64,000 bases of DNA from Aphanothece saxicola GSE-SYN-MK-01-06B (GCA_019359745.1 JAHHGT010000007.1:170045-234044), one strand, 5' to 3'; positions 1 through 8,916 are shown, numbered from the stretch's first letter. Notes: a model not told the origin generated them from the letters alone. Numbers and translations: made by a program.

Positions 1-69
1 TCCCTGCAACAGTTGCTGGATGCCCGTCCACTGGAGATCCCGGCCCTGGGTATCCCGCTGCACCACTGA
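1..69 (+). CDS. C-terminal end of an unidentified protein (partial)
   Basis: The first 23 codons in frame 1 run open to a TGA at 67-69 and encode a short leucine- and proline-rich tail ending in His-His. The codons match the GC-rich use of the neighbouring genes. Too little is present to name a family. It converges on the ABC1 kinase gene on the other strand, 27 bases away. Confidence 0.5.
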   Translation, partial: SLQQLLDARPLEIPALGIPLHH

Positions 70-96
70 GCTGCACCACACCGCAGGGCCGGCCGC

Positions 97-1797
97 TCAG
101 GAACCGCCCCTGGGCGGCGTCGCCACACCCGGCAGCTGATCCAGGCGGCCATCGCGCTTGAGCCTTGATTGCAGCTTCAGCCAGGACAGGCCCACCGGCA
201 CTCCCAGCACCAGGGGCACCGCCACCAGGGCAGGGCGGCTGCTCACCGCCAGCAGCGAGGCCGCCACCGCCAAGGCACCGAGCAGGAAGGACTGGCCGGC
301 ACTCTGCTGGGCCAGGGCCAGGCGCCGCAGCAGCCGGTCCGTCTCGCCGGCCCGGATCAGCACCTGCAGATCACCCTGTTCGATGCGGGCCAGGCTCTCG
401 TCCAGCCGCCGCGGGATTCCGAAGGCGCGGCTGCCCACCTCGGCCGCCTGGCGGGAGAGCTCGCTGAACAGTTCGTTGGGGCCGTTGCCGCTGGCGGTCA
501 TGAGGGGCAACAGGTAAGGACGGGCGATGGTGATCAGGCTAAAGCCCGGATCCAGGCTGCGACCCACCCCCTCGAAGGTGGAGAGGGCCCGCATCACGAA
601 GATGAGCTCGGGCGGCAGCCGGAACGGCTGGCCATAGACGAGTTCGTAGAGGTCCCCGGAGAGCTTGTCGATGACGTTGGGACTGAAGGGTGGCGTGAGG
701 GCATCGGTGAGCATCACCCGCACCAGCCGCCGCACCGGCCCCTGATCGATGCCGGCGGCAATCAGCCCGGCCTGCTGGAGCTCGTCCACCAGGGTGGAGG
801 CATCCCGGGCCGCCGCGGCCCGCACCATGCGCCCGAGCCGACTGCGCAGGCGCTCGGAGATCTGGCCCATCATGCCGAAGTCGTAGTAAATCAACGACCC
901 GTCGGCGGCGACCGCCAGGTTGCCCGGATGGGGATCGGCATGGAAGAACCCGAAGCGGACCAGCTGCTGCAGGTAGCTGGCGGCCCCCTTTTCCGCCACG
1001 GCCGCTGGGTCGATGCCGGCGCGGACGAGGGCCTCCCGATCGTTGATCTTGATGCCGGGGACGTAGTCGAGGCACAGCACCCGACGGGAGCTGAGTTCCC
1101 AGATCACCGCCGGAATGCGGATGCCGGGATCATCAAGAAACTGCTGCCGGAATCGGGCGGCATGCTCCGCCTCCAGGCGGAAATCCAGCTCCCGCAACAG
1201 CACACGCCGGCATTCCTTGGCGATGCCCACCCAGTCGCGGCCGGCACCCCAGCGGGGATGGCGCTGCACCACCGCCGCCACCTGCTGCAGCACCTCCAGA
1301 TCCAACCGGAACAGCCGCTCCAGCCCCGGCCGCTGCACCTTGAACACCACCTGACGGCCGCTGCGCAGGCTGGCCCGGTGCACCTGGGCCAGGCTGGCCG
1401 AACCGAGCGGCTCCACCTCCAGATCGATGATCTCGGCCCGGCGCTCCCCCAGCTCCTGCTCCAGCAGGGTCTCCACCACCGGGAAGGGGAACGCTGGCAC
1501 CCGGTCCTGCAGATGGGCCAGCTCCTCCACCACATCGGCGGGGAGCACGTCGGGGCGGGCCGAAAGCAGCTGCCCCAGCTTGATGAAGGCGGAGCCGAGC
1601 TCGAGGAACTGGGAGGTGAGCCAGCGGGCCCGGCGGCGCTGGCGAGCGGCCTGGCGTTCGGGGGTGCGTCCCCCCGGGTAGGTCCAGGGCCGGCCATCCC
1701 ACCACAGGCCGGCCAGCAACTGGACGACCAGACGCCAGATGCGCAGCGGCCGCCAGAAGCGGGACAGCAGGACCCCGGGGCTGGAAGGGGCCGCCAT
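97..1797 (-). CDS. ABC1/AarF/UbiB-family atypical protein kinase
   Basis: This 566-residue protein belongs to the ABC1 (UbiB/ADCK) family, which in cyanobacteria and plastids is linked to prenylquinone and thylakoid-lipid metabolism. The family signatures are visible: the KLGQ motif at residues 73-76, an alanine-type nucleotide loop near 130-140, the ATP-site lysine K153, the catalytic HADPHPGN at 286-293 and DFG at 306-308. A hydrophobic pair of helices lies near the C-terminus (about 505-545), suggesting membrane attachment. Its ATG overlaps the stop of the upstream small gene by one base, so translation is probably coupled. It is the last gene of a minus-strand group that includes argJ. 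The substrate cannot be read from sequence. Confidence 0.92.
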   Translation of the reverse strand: MAAPSSPGVLLSRFWRPLRIWRLVVQLLAGLWWDGRPWTYPGGRTPERQAARQRRRARWLTSQFLELGSAFIKLGQLLSARPDVLPADVVEELAHLQDRVPAFPFPVVETLLEQELGERRAEIIDLEVEPLGSASLAQVHRASLRSGRQVVFKVQRPGLERLFRLDLEVLQQVAAVVQRHPRWGAGRDWVGIAKECRRVLLRELDFRLEAEHAARFRQQFLDDPGIRIPAVIWELSSRRVLCLDYVPGIKINDREALVRAGIDPAAVAEKGAASYLQQLVRFGFFHADPHPGNLAVAADGSLIYYDFGMMGQISERLRSRLGRMVRAAAARDASTLVDELQQAGLIAAGIDQGPVRRLVRVMLTDALTPPFSPNVIDKLSGDLYELVYGQPFRLPPELIFVMRALSTFEGVGRSLDPGFSLITIARPYLLPLMTASGNGPNELFSELSRQAAEVGSRAFGIPRRLDESLARIEQGDLQVLIRAGETDRLLRRLALAQQSAGQSFLLGALAVAASLLAVSSRPALVAVPLVLGVPVGLSWLKLQSRLKRDGRLDQLPGVATPPRGGS

Positions 1798-2132
1798 CAG
1801 GCCTGCCCCGGAGACCGCGGCGGACCGTCGGGGGCGGCGTCTGGGACCTGATCGAGGCGTCTGGAGAGTTCGGCCACCTTGGCCCGCAGGGCGTCGATCC
1901 TCTCCTGGGGGTCGTCGTCCCTTCCTGGGGCCGCGGCTGCGCTGCGGTCGTTCTCGATCCGTTCCGCTTCCATGGCCACCTCTTCCCAGAACAGGCTGAG
2001 TTCCTGCTGTACGCGGCTTGGGGCCTCCTGGGCGAGCACCGCCAGGGTGGCCGCCGCATCGGCCAGGCCGCTGCCCAGGCGGGCGGCCAGGCGGTTCATG
2101 GCCGCCATGGCGAGGGACTGCGGCGCGCTCAT
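1797..2132 (-). CDS. small conserved cyanobacterial protein upstream of the ABC1 kinase (DUF6825-like)
   Basis: A 111-residue acidic, helical protein. Residues 1-60 form an alanine-rich helix containing the aromatic/acidic patch FWEEV, and residues 75-95 form a short coiled coil of heptad type. I believe it corresponds to the cyanobacterial/plastid DUF6825 family often found beside ABC1 kinases, but that assignment is from memory and not certain. Its stop overlaps the ABC1 kinase start by one base and it starts 34 bases after the preceding gene, so it sits inside an apparent operon. Function is unknown; a role as kinase partner or thylakoid-associated factor is inference only. Confidence 0.7.
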   Translation of the reverse strand: MSAPQSLAMAAMNRLAARLGSGLADAAATLAVLAQEAPSRVQQELSLFWEEVAMEAERIENDRSAAAAPGRDDDPQERIDALRAKVAELSRRLDQVPDAAPDGPPRSPGQA

Positions 2133-2166
2133 GACAAGGCCGGAGGGGTCACCGAACTGTGGCAGA

Positions 2167-2763
2167 TCAGGGCTGGGTTCCGGGGGCCGGTGGGGCGCTC
2201 AGCGGAGGCGGAGCCACAGGCGCGGGACCGGCGGCCTCCCGCTCGCGGGCCGGCGGTGTTCGTGGTGCCGGCAGGGTGGGGCCCGGTGACGGCCCGGCCT
2301 CGATGGCCCCAGGCGCGGCCGGCTGGTCGCTCTGCAGGGGATCCTCGTTCGGCTCAAGCAACCGCTGCCGCTCCTGCGCTTCGCGCTCCTCCATCTCCCG
2401 TCGTCGCTCTTCGAGGTCGGCCTGCTCCTGCTTCTGCTGCTGCTCCAGGTCGATCAGGTCGAGGTCACCGCGAATCTCCCGGGCCTCGCCGCCGAAGCGC
2501 TGACGCAGGGATTCCAGCGTCGTTCCAGGGGCGGCCTGGACATCGAAGCGCTGACGGGTGCCCCGCTCCTCCTCACCGCCCAGACTCAGCAGCCGGAGAC
2601 TGGCGGCGTACCCGAGTCCGAAGCAGAGGCCGACGATCCACCACACCCGCCAGTCCCAGCCAGGGCGGGAGCCGGCGCGGGCGCGGGGCCCGCTGGGGGG
2701 TACCCCATTGGGCGGGGAGGAGGGCCTGGCCGTGACCATCGACGTCAGCGCAGTCGCTGCCAT
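2167..2763 (-). CDS. hypothetical single-pass membrane protein with coiled coil
   Basis: No family recognised. The 198-residue product has a disordered, proline/arginine-rich N-terminus, one transmembrane segment at about residues 39-58 (WWIVGLCFGLGYAASLRL), a highly charged Glu/Gln/Arg coiled coil at about 100-145, and a proline-rich tail. The architecture suggests a membrane-anchored adaptor with a cytoplasmic coiled coil. It lies between argJ (46 bases upstream) and the small DUF6825-like gene (34 bases downstream) on the same strand, so the four genes may be one transcript. The N-terminal 35 residues have low complexity and the start could lie further in. Confidence 0.65.
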   Translation of the reverse strand: MAATALTSMVTARPSSPPNGVPPSGPRARAGSRPGWDWRVWWIVGLCFGLGYAASLRLLSLGGEEERGTRQRFDVQAAPGTTLESLRQRFGGEAREIRGDLDLIDLEQQQKQEQADLEERRREMEEREAQERQRLLEPNEDPLQSDQPAAPGAIEAGPSPGPTLPAPRTPPAREREAAGPAPVAPPPLSAPPAPGTQP

Positions 2764-2809
2764 CTTGCCCAGGCGTGGCCCCGGCGCCCGCGAGGGTCAG
2801 CCGGTGGGA

Positions 2810-4072
2810 TCAGGTGGTGTAGTCCGCGTTGATGCGCACGTACTGATCGGAGAGGTCGCAGCCCCAGGCGCTGCCGCGGCCGGGGCCGTCCCCGACCCGC
2901 AGGCGAATTGCGATGGTGTCATCGCCGAGGTAGGCGCCGGCGGCCCGTGCCCGCATGTAGGCCGAGGCCGCCGGACGGTCGAAGTTGAGGGGCTGGCCGG
3001 CCGCCATCAGCTGGTGCTCCCCCAGCCAGAGGGCGACGGCCTCGGGATCGAACGCCACCCCGGCCCGGCCGGCAGCGGCCAGGATGCGGCCCCAGTTGGG
3101 ATCGCGGCCATGGATGGCCGTCTTCACGAGGGAGGAGCCACACACGGTGCGGGCGATGGCGCGGGCGACGGCGTCGTCGGCGGCACCCTCCACCCGCACC
3201 TCAATCAGGCAGGTGGCCCCCTCGCCATCGCGGGCGATCGCCCGGGCCAGGTGCTGCGACACCGCCGTCAGGCCGGCCTCCAGCGCGTCGAAGTGCCCCG
3301 GGTCCAGGGGCTCGCCGGCGGCAAAGGCCAGGTACGTGTCGTTGGTGCTGGTGTCGCCGTCCACCGTGATCGCGTTGAACGAACGATCCACCGCCCGCTG
3401 CACCATCGCCTGCCACGCCGCCGCCGGCACGCCGGCATCACAGGTGAGATAGGCCAGCATCGTGGCCATCTGGGGATGGATCATCCCCGAGCCCTTGGCC
3501 ATGCCGCCGATCCGCACGGTGCGGCTGCCGAGACTGGCCTCCAGGGCGATCTGCTTGTCGACCAGATCGGTGGTGAGGATCGCCGCTGCCGCGGCAGCGC
3601 CACCCTCCCGGGAGAGCCCCGCCACCAGCGGTTCCATGGCGGCCAGCAGCGGCGGCAGCGGGATGGGCACGCCGATCACCCCGGTGGAACAGATCAGCAC
3701 CTGCTCCTCGGGCAGGCCCAGCCGCTCCGCCAGGGCGGCCGTGGCCCGCAGGCTGTCGCTGCGGCCCCGCTCACCGGTGCAGGCGTTCGCCTGGCCGGAG
3801 TTGGTGAGTACGGCCCTGGCCTTGCCGCCCGAGGCGGCCAGCCGTTCAGCGCAGAGGTCGACGCAGGCCGCCCGCACCCGGTTGGTGGTGAAGCTGCCGG
3901 CGCAGACCGCCCCCTCCGGCGCCAGCAACAGGCACAGATCCGGCTTGCCGGAGGGCTTCAGGCCCGCCGTGAGGCCCGCCGCCAGAAATCCCTCCGGCGC
4001 CGTGATGCCGCCCTCAATCGGATGCCAGGGGCCAGGGACGCTCACCACGGAACCAATGCACGCTGGTCCCAT
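2810..4072 (-). CDS. argJ: bifunctional ornithine acetyltransferase / N-acetylglutamate synthase ArgJ
   Basis: ArgJ moves the acetyl group from N-acetylornithine to glutamate in the cyclic arginine pathway and may also make N-acetylglutamate from acetyl-CoA. The 420-residue product shows the family blocks AGSFTTNRVRAA (58-69), LTNSGQANACTG (89-100), STGVIG (129-134) and the self-cleavage site MAT-MLAYLTCD, with T204 as the N-terminal nucleophile of the beta chain. The open frame continues upstream over coaE, but the ATG at 4072 is the first that precedes the conserved start, and it gives normal family length. It appears to lead the minus-strand group running to the ABC1 kinase. Its 5' end faces, and may overlap, coaE. 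Confidence 0.93.
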   Translation of the reverse strand: MGPACIGSVVSVPGPWHPIEGGITAPEGFLAAGLTAGLKPSGKPDLCLLLAPEGAVCAGSFTTNRVRAACVDLCAERLAASGGKARAVLTNSGQANACTGERGRSDSLRATAALAERLGLPEEQVLICSTGVIGVPIPLPPLLAAMEPLVAGLSREGGAAAAAAILTTDLVDKQIALEASLGSRTVRIGGMAKGSGMIHPQMATMLAYLTCDAGVPAAAWQAMVQRAVDRSFNAITVDGDTSTNDTYLAFAAGEPLDPGHFDALEAGLTAVSQHLARAIARDGEGATCLIEVRVEGAADDAVARAIARTVCGSSLVKTAIHGRDPNWGRILAAAGRAGVAFDPEAVALWLGEHQLMAAGQPLNFDRPAASAYMRARAAGAYLGDDTIAIRLRVGDGPGRGSAWGCDLSDQYVRINADYTT

Positions 4073-4807
4073 CCTGAAGGGGCGCCGGACGCCAAGGATC
4101 TGCCTCGGCGGCGTCCATCGACGGGCGCCAGGCCCCAGAGTGCAGCCCAGCGGATCCAACGCGCCCTGAGCCTGCCCCAGCGCCGCATCGGACTGACCGG
4201 AGGAATCGCCACCGGCAAGAGCACGGTGGCCGCCCTGCTGGAGCAACTCTTCGGGCTGCCGGTGCTGGACGCCGACCGCTTCGCCCGCGAGGCCCTCGCG
4301 CCAGGCAGCCCCGGAGCGGTGGCGGTGCTGGCGCGCTACGGCGAGCAGGTACGGGCGCGCACTGGGAGCTCCCTGAGCGCCTCCGACGCTGGCCCCGCCC
4401 TGGACAGGGCCGCCCTCGGGCGGATCGTGTTCGCCGATGCGGACGAGCGGGCCTGGCTGGAGGGCTTGGTGCACCCCCTGGTGCGGCAACGCTTTGCCGT
4501 CGAACTGGAACGGCTCCAGCAGGTGCCCACCGTGGTCCTGATGATCCCTCTGCTGTTTGAAGCGGGGCTGGAGAGCCTCTGCAGCGAGGTATGGCTGGTG
4601 GATTGCGACGAGCCTGAGCAGCTCCGACGCCTCATGGTCCGCGATGGGCTCGCGGCTGGGGAGGCCACCGCCCGCCTCCGGGCCCAGTGGCCCCTGGCAC
4701 GCAAACGGGCCCTGGCCCAGGCTGTGATCGACAACTCCCGTGCGAACAGCGACCTTCCCCTGCAGCTGACCAACCTGCTCCGGTCCCGTTTTCACGGAAC
4801 CCGCTGA
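4022..4807 (+). CDS. coaE: dephospho-CoA kinase CoaE
   Basis: CoaE phosphorylates dephospho-CoA in the last step of coenzyme A synthesis. The P-loop GGIATGKST lies at residues 60-68 of this reading, followed by the DADR motif of the CoA-binding segment and the VWLVDCDEPEQLRRLMVRDG lid region. Normal CoaE proteins have the P-loop about 8-12 residues from the start. The only in-frame ATG (4022) therefore adds about 50 residues of low-complexity sequence and would overlap the divergent argJ start by 51 bases. A non-ATG start nearer 4170 is likely; no strong GTG or TTG with a ribosome site stands out. Function is firm; the start is not. Confidence 0.9.
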   Translation: MPGARDAHHGTNARWSHPEGAPDAKDLPRRRPSTGARPQSAAQRIQRALSLPQRRIGLTGGIATGKSTVAALLEQLFGLPVLDADRFAREALAPGSPGAVAVLARYGEQVRARTGSSLSASDAGPALDRAALGRIVFADADERAWLEGLVHPLVRQRFAVELERLQQVPTVVLMIPLLFEAGLESLCSEVWLVDCDEPEQLRRLMVRDGLAAGEATARLRAQWPLARKRALAQAVIDNSRANSDLPLQLTNLLRSRFHGTR

Positions 4808-4809
4808 GC

Positions 4810-4922
4810 GTTGTCATCCACGCCACATCGGCAAGGTTGTCATCCAGGTAGCGCCGAAGATGTGTCTCACAAGCTGATCACTCCAGGGCCGATCGAACAA
4901 AAATAAAGGGCTTCGAACAAAA
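4810..4922. repeat. two pairs of direct repeats in the coaE-DUF900 intergenic region
   Basis: The 205-base gap 4808-5012 holds an 11-base direct repeat GTTGTCATCCA at 4810-4820 and 4836-4846 (26-base period), and a 10-base direct repeat TCGAACAAAA at 4893-4902 and 4913-4922 (20-base period). The stretch from about 4890 to 4990 is clearly AT-richer than its surroundings. No gene or clear terminator is visible here. The repeats could be operator sites for the downstream gene or scars of an insertion. Confidence 0.55.
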
Positions 4923-5012
4923 CCATGAGGTAAAGATTCTTGCAGAGATGAAGCATCGGCAATTCCAGTATGGGAGCTCCACTGAAAATGACGGCTCAAT
5001 GAAGTAGCACAG

Positions 5013-6143
5013 ATGTCGCGCACCATTCGTTACTTCGCCACCAACCGCGATCGCGAGAAACTTGGGCGGGCCTTTGATGAGGCTCAACGGATCAAGCTGC
5101 AGCGCGGTGGCTACCACTGGATCGACACCAAGGCCTGCATGGCCCAGTATCTGGGCAGCACCAATCCCTCCAGCATTCCGATCGAGGCCGTGGTGGCCGG
5201 TCAAGAACGCGAGGAGCTAAGAAGCTTCCTCGCCAAGCCGTGCATCCGCATGGTGGTGATCGGCATTCATGGCTTCAACGTGCCGCTGCACGGTGCCATC
5301 ACCTCCTTTTCCATGCTGGCCGAGTTGCTGCAGCAGCATTTGGCCCAGCAGGGTCGCTCACTGTTGATGGGTCCTGACAGCATCGACGAGAGCAAGGAAC
5401 ACATCGCCTGCATCGGTTTCTCCTGGCCGTCCGATGGCAGCGTGCTGGCCTACCAGTCGGATCGCAACGAAGCGTCCAATTCCGCCGCTGCACTGGCCAA
5501 CACCATCGCCACGATCCGGACGGTGAATCCCAACGCCAGCATCGCGCTCATCGCCCACAGCATGGGCAATTATCTCACCTGCCACATGCTGGCCAACCTT
5601 CTCAATGAGGAGAGCTGGCCGAAGCAGGCCTTCGTCGACGATGACAACGGTCGTCGGCTGACCGGACGCCTGTCACGAAGGGAAAACAACGGCGGCGAAT
5701 CCTTCGTGGATCAGTACATCATGCTGGCCCCCGATGTGGAACGGCGGGAAGTCACCCAGTGCCCGAATGTGCAGATCGACTCGAAACGCTTCCACTATCT
5801 CGGCCCCTTCCACGATGGACTCCAGCATCTGGTCGGTCACACCCACCTGTTCTATTCACGCCACGACAGCGCCCTTCAGGCTTCGGTGCTGGAGAAGGAA
5901 GCCCTGCGGGAACCGATCGAGAAGCTGAAGCAGCGGCTCACGGGCCCCGAACTCACCAAACGCTGGGAAAGCAGTCTCGGCCTCAATCCCCTGCCCTCGC
6001 TGGCACCCCCCAACATGACGGGGCACAACGCCACCCGGCTGACCAATCGCGCCATCGACCACGGCGATTACTTCGACGCCCCGGCCATCATCAGCACCAT
6101 TGCCGAGCTACTGATTCAGCCGCCGATCACCACCTGGACCTGA
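5013..6143 (+). CDS. alpha/beta hydrolase, DUF900 family
   Basis: A 376-residue alpha/beta hydrolase. It shows the oxyanion segment VVIGIHGFN (81-89), the DUF900 hallmark FSWPSDGSVLAYQSDR (136-151), and the nucleophile elbow AHSMGN with S183. A late HGDYF motif probably supplies the catalytic histidine. No signal peptide or transmembrane segment is seen, so it is likely a cytoplasmic esterase or lipase-like enzyme; the substrate is unknown. It stands alone between coaE and the convergent gatB, preceded by an AT-rich gap with direct repeats, and may be an accessory gene in this otherwise housekeeping stretch. Confidence 0.85.
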   Translation: MSRTIRYFATNRDREKLGRAFDEAQRIKLQRGGYHWIDTKACMAQYLGSTNPSSIPIEAVVAGQEREELRSFLAKPCIRMVVIGIHGFNVPLHGAITSFSMLAELLQQHLAQQGRSLLMGPDSIDESKEHIACIGFSWPSDGSVLAYQSDRNEASNSAAALANTIATIRTVNPNASIALIAHSMGNYLTCHMLANLLNEESWPKQAFVDDDNGRRLTGRLSRRENNGGESFVDQYIMLAPDVERREVTQCPNVQIDSKRFHYLGPFHDGLQHLVGHTHLFYSRHDSALQASVLEKEALREPIEKLKQRLTGPELTKRWESSLGLNPLPSLAPPNMTGHNATRLTNRAIDHGDYFDAPAIISTIAELLIQPPITTWT

Positions 6144-6161
6144 TCGAGGAGGCTCCGCGGA

Positions 6162-7658
6162 TCAGCCCTTGAGCTGCTCGCTGAGGATTCGGTTGGCCAG
6201 CTTGGGGTCGGCGCGGCCGCCGGTGCGCTTCATCAGCTGCCCCACGAAGAAGCCCTGCAGTTTGTTCTTGCCGCCGCGGAAGGCCTCCACCTCCTCCGGG
6301 TGGGCCGCCAGCAGCTCCGCCACGATCGCGGCGATTGCCGCTGGGTCGGAGATCATGCCCAGCCCGCGGGATTCCACGATCTCCTTCACAGATCCGCCCT
6401 TCTCGAGCAGTTCCGGCAGCAGGTCCTTGGCGATCTTGCCGCTGATGCTGCCGGCCTCGATCAGCTGCACCATCTCGGCCAGCTGCTCGGGTCGCAGGGG
6501 CAGCTCGGTGATCGACAGCCGGTTGGCGTTCACATGGGCGGCGATGTCGCCGGTGACCCAGTTGGCCACGGCCTTGGGGTCGCCCCCGGCCGCCACCGCC
6601 GCCTCGAAGTATTCGGCCATGGGACGCTCATCGGTGAGCACCCGGGCGTCGTAGATCGAGAGCCCCAGGCTTTCGGCATAGCGGTGGCGCTTGGCGGCCG
6701 GCAGTTCGGGCAGTTCGGCCAGCCAGCTTTCGCGCTGCTCGGGGCTCACCTCGATCGGCCCCAGATCAGGGTCCGGAAAGTAGCGGTAGTCGCTGGCCCC
6801 TTCCTTGCTGCGCATGCTCTTGGTGAGCTGCTTGCCCTCATCCCAGAGGCGCGTTTCCTGCACCACCGGCTCACCGGCTTCATAGGCCTTGATCTGGCGG
6901 GCGATCTCGAAATCGATCGCCTTCTGGATCGCCGAGAAGGAGTTCATGTTCTTGATCTCCACCTTCACACCGAAGGGGGCGTCCGGCCCTTGGCGGACCG
7001 AGATGTTGACGTCGCAGCGCAGGGAGCCCTCCTGCATGTTGCCGTCGCTGACGCCCAGATAGCGCATGATGCGGCGAATCTCGGAGGCATACTCCGCCGC
7101 CTCCCGGCCCGTGCGCAGATCCGGCTTGGAGACGATCTCAGCCAGGGCCACCCCGGCCCGGTTGTAATCGACGAGCGAATGGGTGGAGCCAGCGAGGCGG
7201 TCGCTGCCGGCGTGCACGAGCTTGCCGGCGTCCTCCTCCATGTGGAGCCGCTCAATGCCCACCGTCTTGAGGTAAGTCTCCTTGCCCTTTTCGGCCACCT
7301 CCACCTCGATCCAGCCGTCCTCGGCGATCGGTTGGTCGTACTGGGAGATCTGGTAGTTCTTGGGCAGGTCGGGATAGAAGTACTGCTTGCGGTCGAACTT
7401 GCTGTGCTCGGCCACCTGCAGGTTGAGGGCCAGGGACGCCTTGACCGCGTACTCAAGCACCTTCTGATTGAGCACCGGCAGGGTGCCGGGCAGGCCGCAC
7501 ACGACTGGATCGATGTGGGTGTTGGGATCGTCGCCGAAGCTGGTGGAGGCGGCGGTGAAGATCTTGCTGGCGGTGCCCAGCTGCACGTGGGTTTCCAGGC
7601 CGATGACGGCCTCCCACGCCGCCACGTCCTTGCCTTCAGCCCTGTTCCCTTCAGCCAT
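6162..7658 (-). CDS. gatB: aspartyl/glutamyl-tRNA(Asn/Gln) amidotransferase subunit B
   Basis: GatB is the tRNA-binding subunit of the GatCAB amidotransferase, which converts Glu-tRNA(Gln) to Gln-tRNA(Gln). The 498-residue product begins with a short charged leader followed by the family start EAVIGLETHVQL and carries VCGLPGTLPVLN, FDRKQYFYPDLPKNYQISQYD and the C-terminal GatB/Yqey tail ending in NRILSEQLKG. An open frame extends to 8021 but crosses the thiO promoter and start, so the ATG at 7658 is preferred; it gives usual length. It is divergent from thiO with 109 bases between starts and convergent with the DUF900 gene. Confidence 0.95.
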   Translation of the reverse strand: MAEGNRAEGKDVAAWEAVIGLETHVQLGTASKIFTAASTSFGDDPNTHIDPVVCGLPGTLPVLNQKVLEYAVKASLALNLQVAEHSKFDRKQYFYPDLPKNYQISQYDQPIAEDGWIEVEVAEKGKETYLKTVGIERLHMEEDAGKLVHAGSDRLAGSTHSLVDYNRAGVALAEIVSKPDLRTGREAAEYASEIRRIMRYLGVSDGNMQEGSLRCDVNISVRQGPDAPFGVKVEIKNMNSFSAIQKAIDFEIARQIKAYEAGEPVVQETRLWDEGKQLTKSMRSKEGASDYRYFPDPDLGPIEVSPEQRESWLAELPELPAAKRHRYAESLGLSIYDARVLTDERPMAEYFEAAVAAGGDPKAVANWVTGDIAAHVNANRLSITELPLRPEQLAEMVQLIEAGSISGKIAKDLLPELLEKGGSVKEIVESRGLGMISDPAAIAAIVAELLAAHPEEVEAFRGGKNKLQGFFVGQLMKRTGGRADPKLANRILSEQLKG

Positions 7659-7767
7659 GGTCGCGAGTCCTGCCGGCGCTGTCGGCCCCCCGCGCTCGGC
7701 CGGAGGCACTGGGGCGATCCTAGGCAGCGGCAGGCGGCCGCTTGAATGGGGGCCTTCCGAGCTGGAG

Positions 7768-8916
7768 ATGCGCCCCCTGGCTGGCCCCCCTCCCGATGCC
7801 GAACCCATCCTGATCCTCGGTGGTGGCCTCATGGGCCTGGCCATCGCCCACCAGCTCGCCCGTCTCGGCCGCGGCGCCACCGTGCTCAGCCGCCGGCGCA
7901 GCGAGGCGGCGGGATTCGTGGCCGCCGGCATGCTGGCCCCCCACGCCGAAGGGCTCAGCGGGGCGATGCTGGCCCTGGGCCAGGCCAGCCTGGAGCGGAT
8001 ACCGGCCTGGGTGGCCCGCATCGAGACCGACAGCGGCCTCCCCTGCGGCCTGCGGCCCTGCGGGATCGTCGTTCCCTTCTCCGGCGCCGCCGAGCGCGAC
8101 GCCTACCCCACGGCCCCCTTCGGCGAGCCCCTTGACAGGGCGGGCCTGGAGCGGGAGGTGCCCGGGATCGGGCCCGCCTGGCGGGCGGGTCTGCTGTTCG
8201 CCCAGGACGGCCAGATCGACAACCGCCGCCGCCTGATGCGCGCCCTGGAGCGGGCCTGCGTGGCCCTGGGGGTGCGCTTCGAGGAGGGCACCGAGGTGCT
8301 GGAGCTGCTCACCGGCGACGGCGGGCGTCTGCGGGGGGTGCGGCTGCGCCGGGTCGAGGGGGGCGAACACACGATGGCCGCCACCACGGCCGTGCTCGCC
8401 TGCGGCGCCTGGAGCGGCCGGCTGCTGCCGTCACTGCCGGTGCATCCAGTGAAGGGGCAGATGCTGTCGCTGCAGGGCCCCAGGGCCAGCCTGGAGCGGG
8501 TCGTGTTCGGACCCGGCACCTACCTGGTGCCGCGGGAGGACGGCCTGCTGGTGGTGGGCGCCACCAGCGAACCGCAGGCGGGCTTCGACGACGGGCTCAC
8601 CCCCGAGGGCCAGAAGCAGCTGCAGGCCGGCATCGCCGCCCTGCTGCCGGAGGCGGCCCTGTTGCCGCCGATGGAGCGCTGGTGGGGCTTCCGGCCCGGC
8701 ACCCCCGACGACGCCCCGCTGCTGGGCCCCGGCCCCATCGAAGGGCTCTGGCTGGCCACGGGCCACCACCGCAACGGCGTGCTGCTGGCGGCCATCACCG
8801 CAGAGCGGATCGCTGAAGCGATCACCACAGCTGACCAGGGCTCCGGGGCGGCCGCGGCGGGCGACGCGCTGCTGGCGCCCTTCCACTGGAGCCGGCCGTT
8901 CCCGCCGGCGGCCTAG
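7768..8916 (+). CDS. thiO: glycine oxidase ThiO (FAD-dependent)
   Basis: ThiO oxidises glycine to iminoglycine, which supplies the thiazole ring of thiamine. The 382-residue product has the FAD-binding GGGLMG Rossmann motif near residues 18-23, the AGMLAPHAEG segment, a PVKGQML motif in mid-protein and the closing HHRNGVLLAA segment typical of DadA/ThiO oxidases. The ATG at 7768 is chosen because it lies just before the Rossmann strand and the upstream part of the frame runs into gatB. It overlaps the stop of the convergent cyclase gene by four bases. Confidence 0.9.
   Translation: MRPLAGPPPDAEPILILGGGLMGLAIAHQLARLGRGATVLSRRRSEAAGFVAAGMLAPHAEGLSGAMLALGQASLERIPAWVARIETDSGLPCGLRPCGIVVPFSGAAERDAYPTAPFGEPLDRAGLEREVPGIGPAWRAGLLFAQDGQIDNRRRLMRALERACVALGVRFEEGTEVLELLTGDGGRLRGVRLRRVEGGEHTMAATTAVLACGAWSGRLLPSLPVHPVKGQMLSLQGPRASLERVVFGPGTYLVPREDGLLVVGATSEPQAGFDDGLTPEGQKQLQAGIAALLPEAALLPPMERWWGFRPGTPDDAPLLGPGPIEGLWLATGHHRNGVLLAAITAERIAEAITTADQGSGAAAAGDALLAPFHWSRPFPPAA

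Noticed and set aside
4073..4795. Upstream extension of argJ to 4795
   Set aside because: The extension runs antisense through coaE, has no ArgJ-like sequence, and the ATG at 4072 gives the normal protein.
7659..8021. Upstream extension of gatB to 8021
   Set aside because: It overlaps the divergent thiO start and adds about 120 low-complexity residues not found in GatB.
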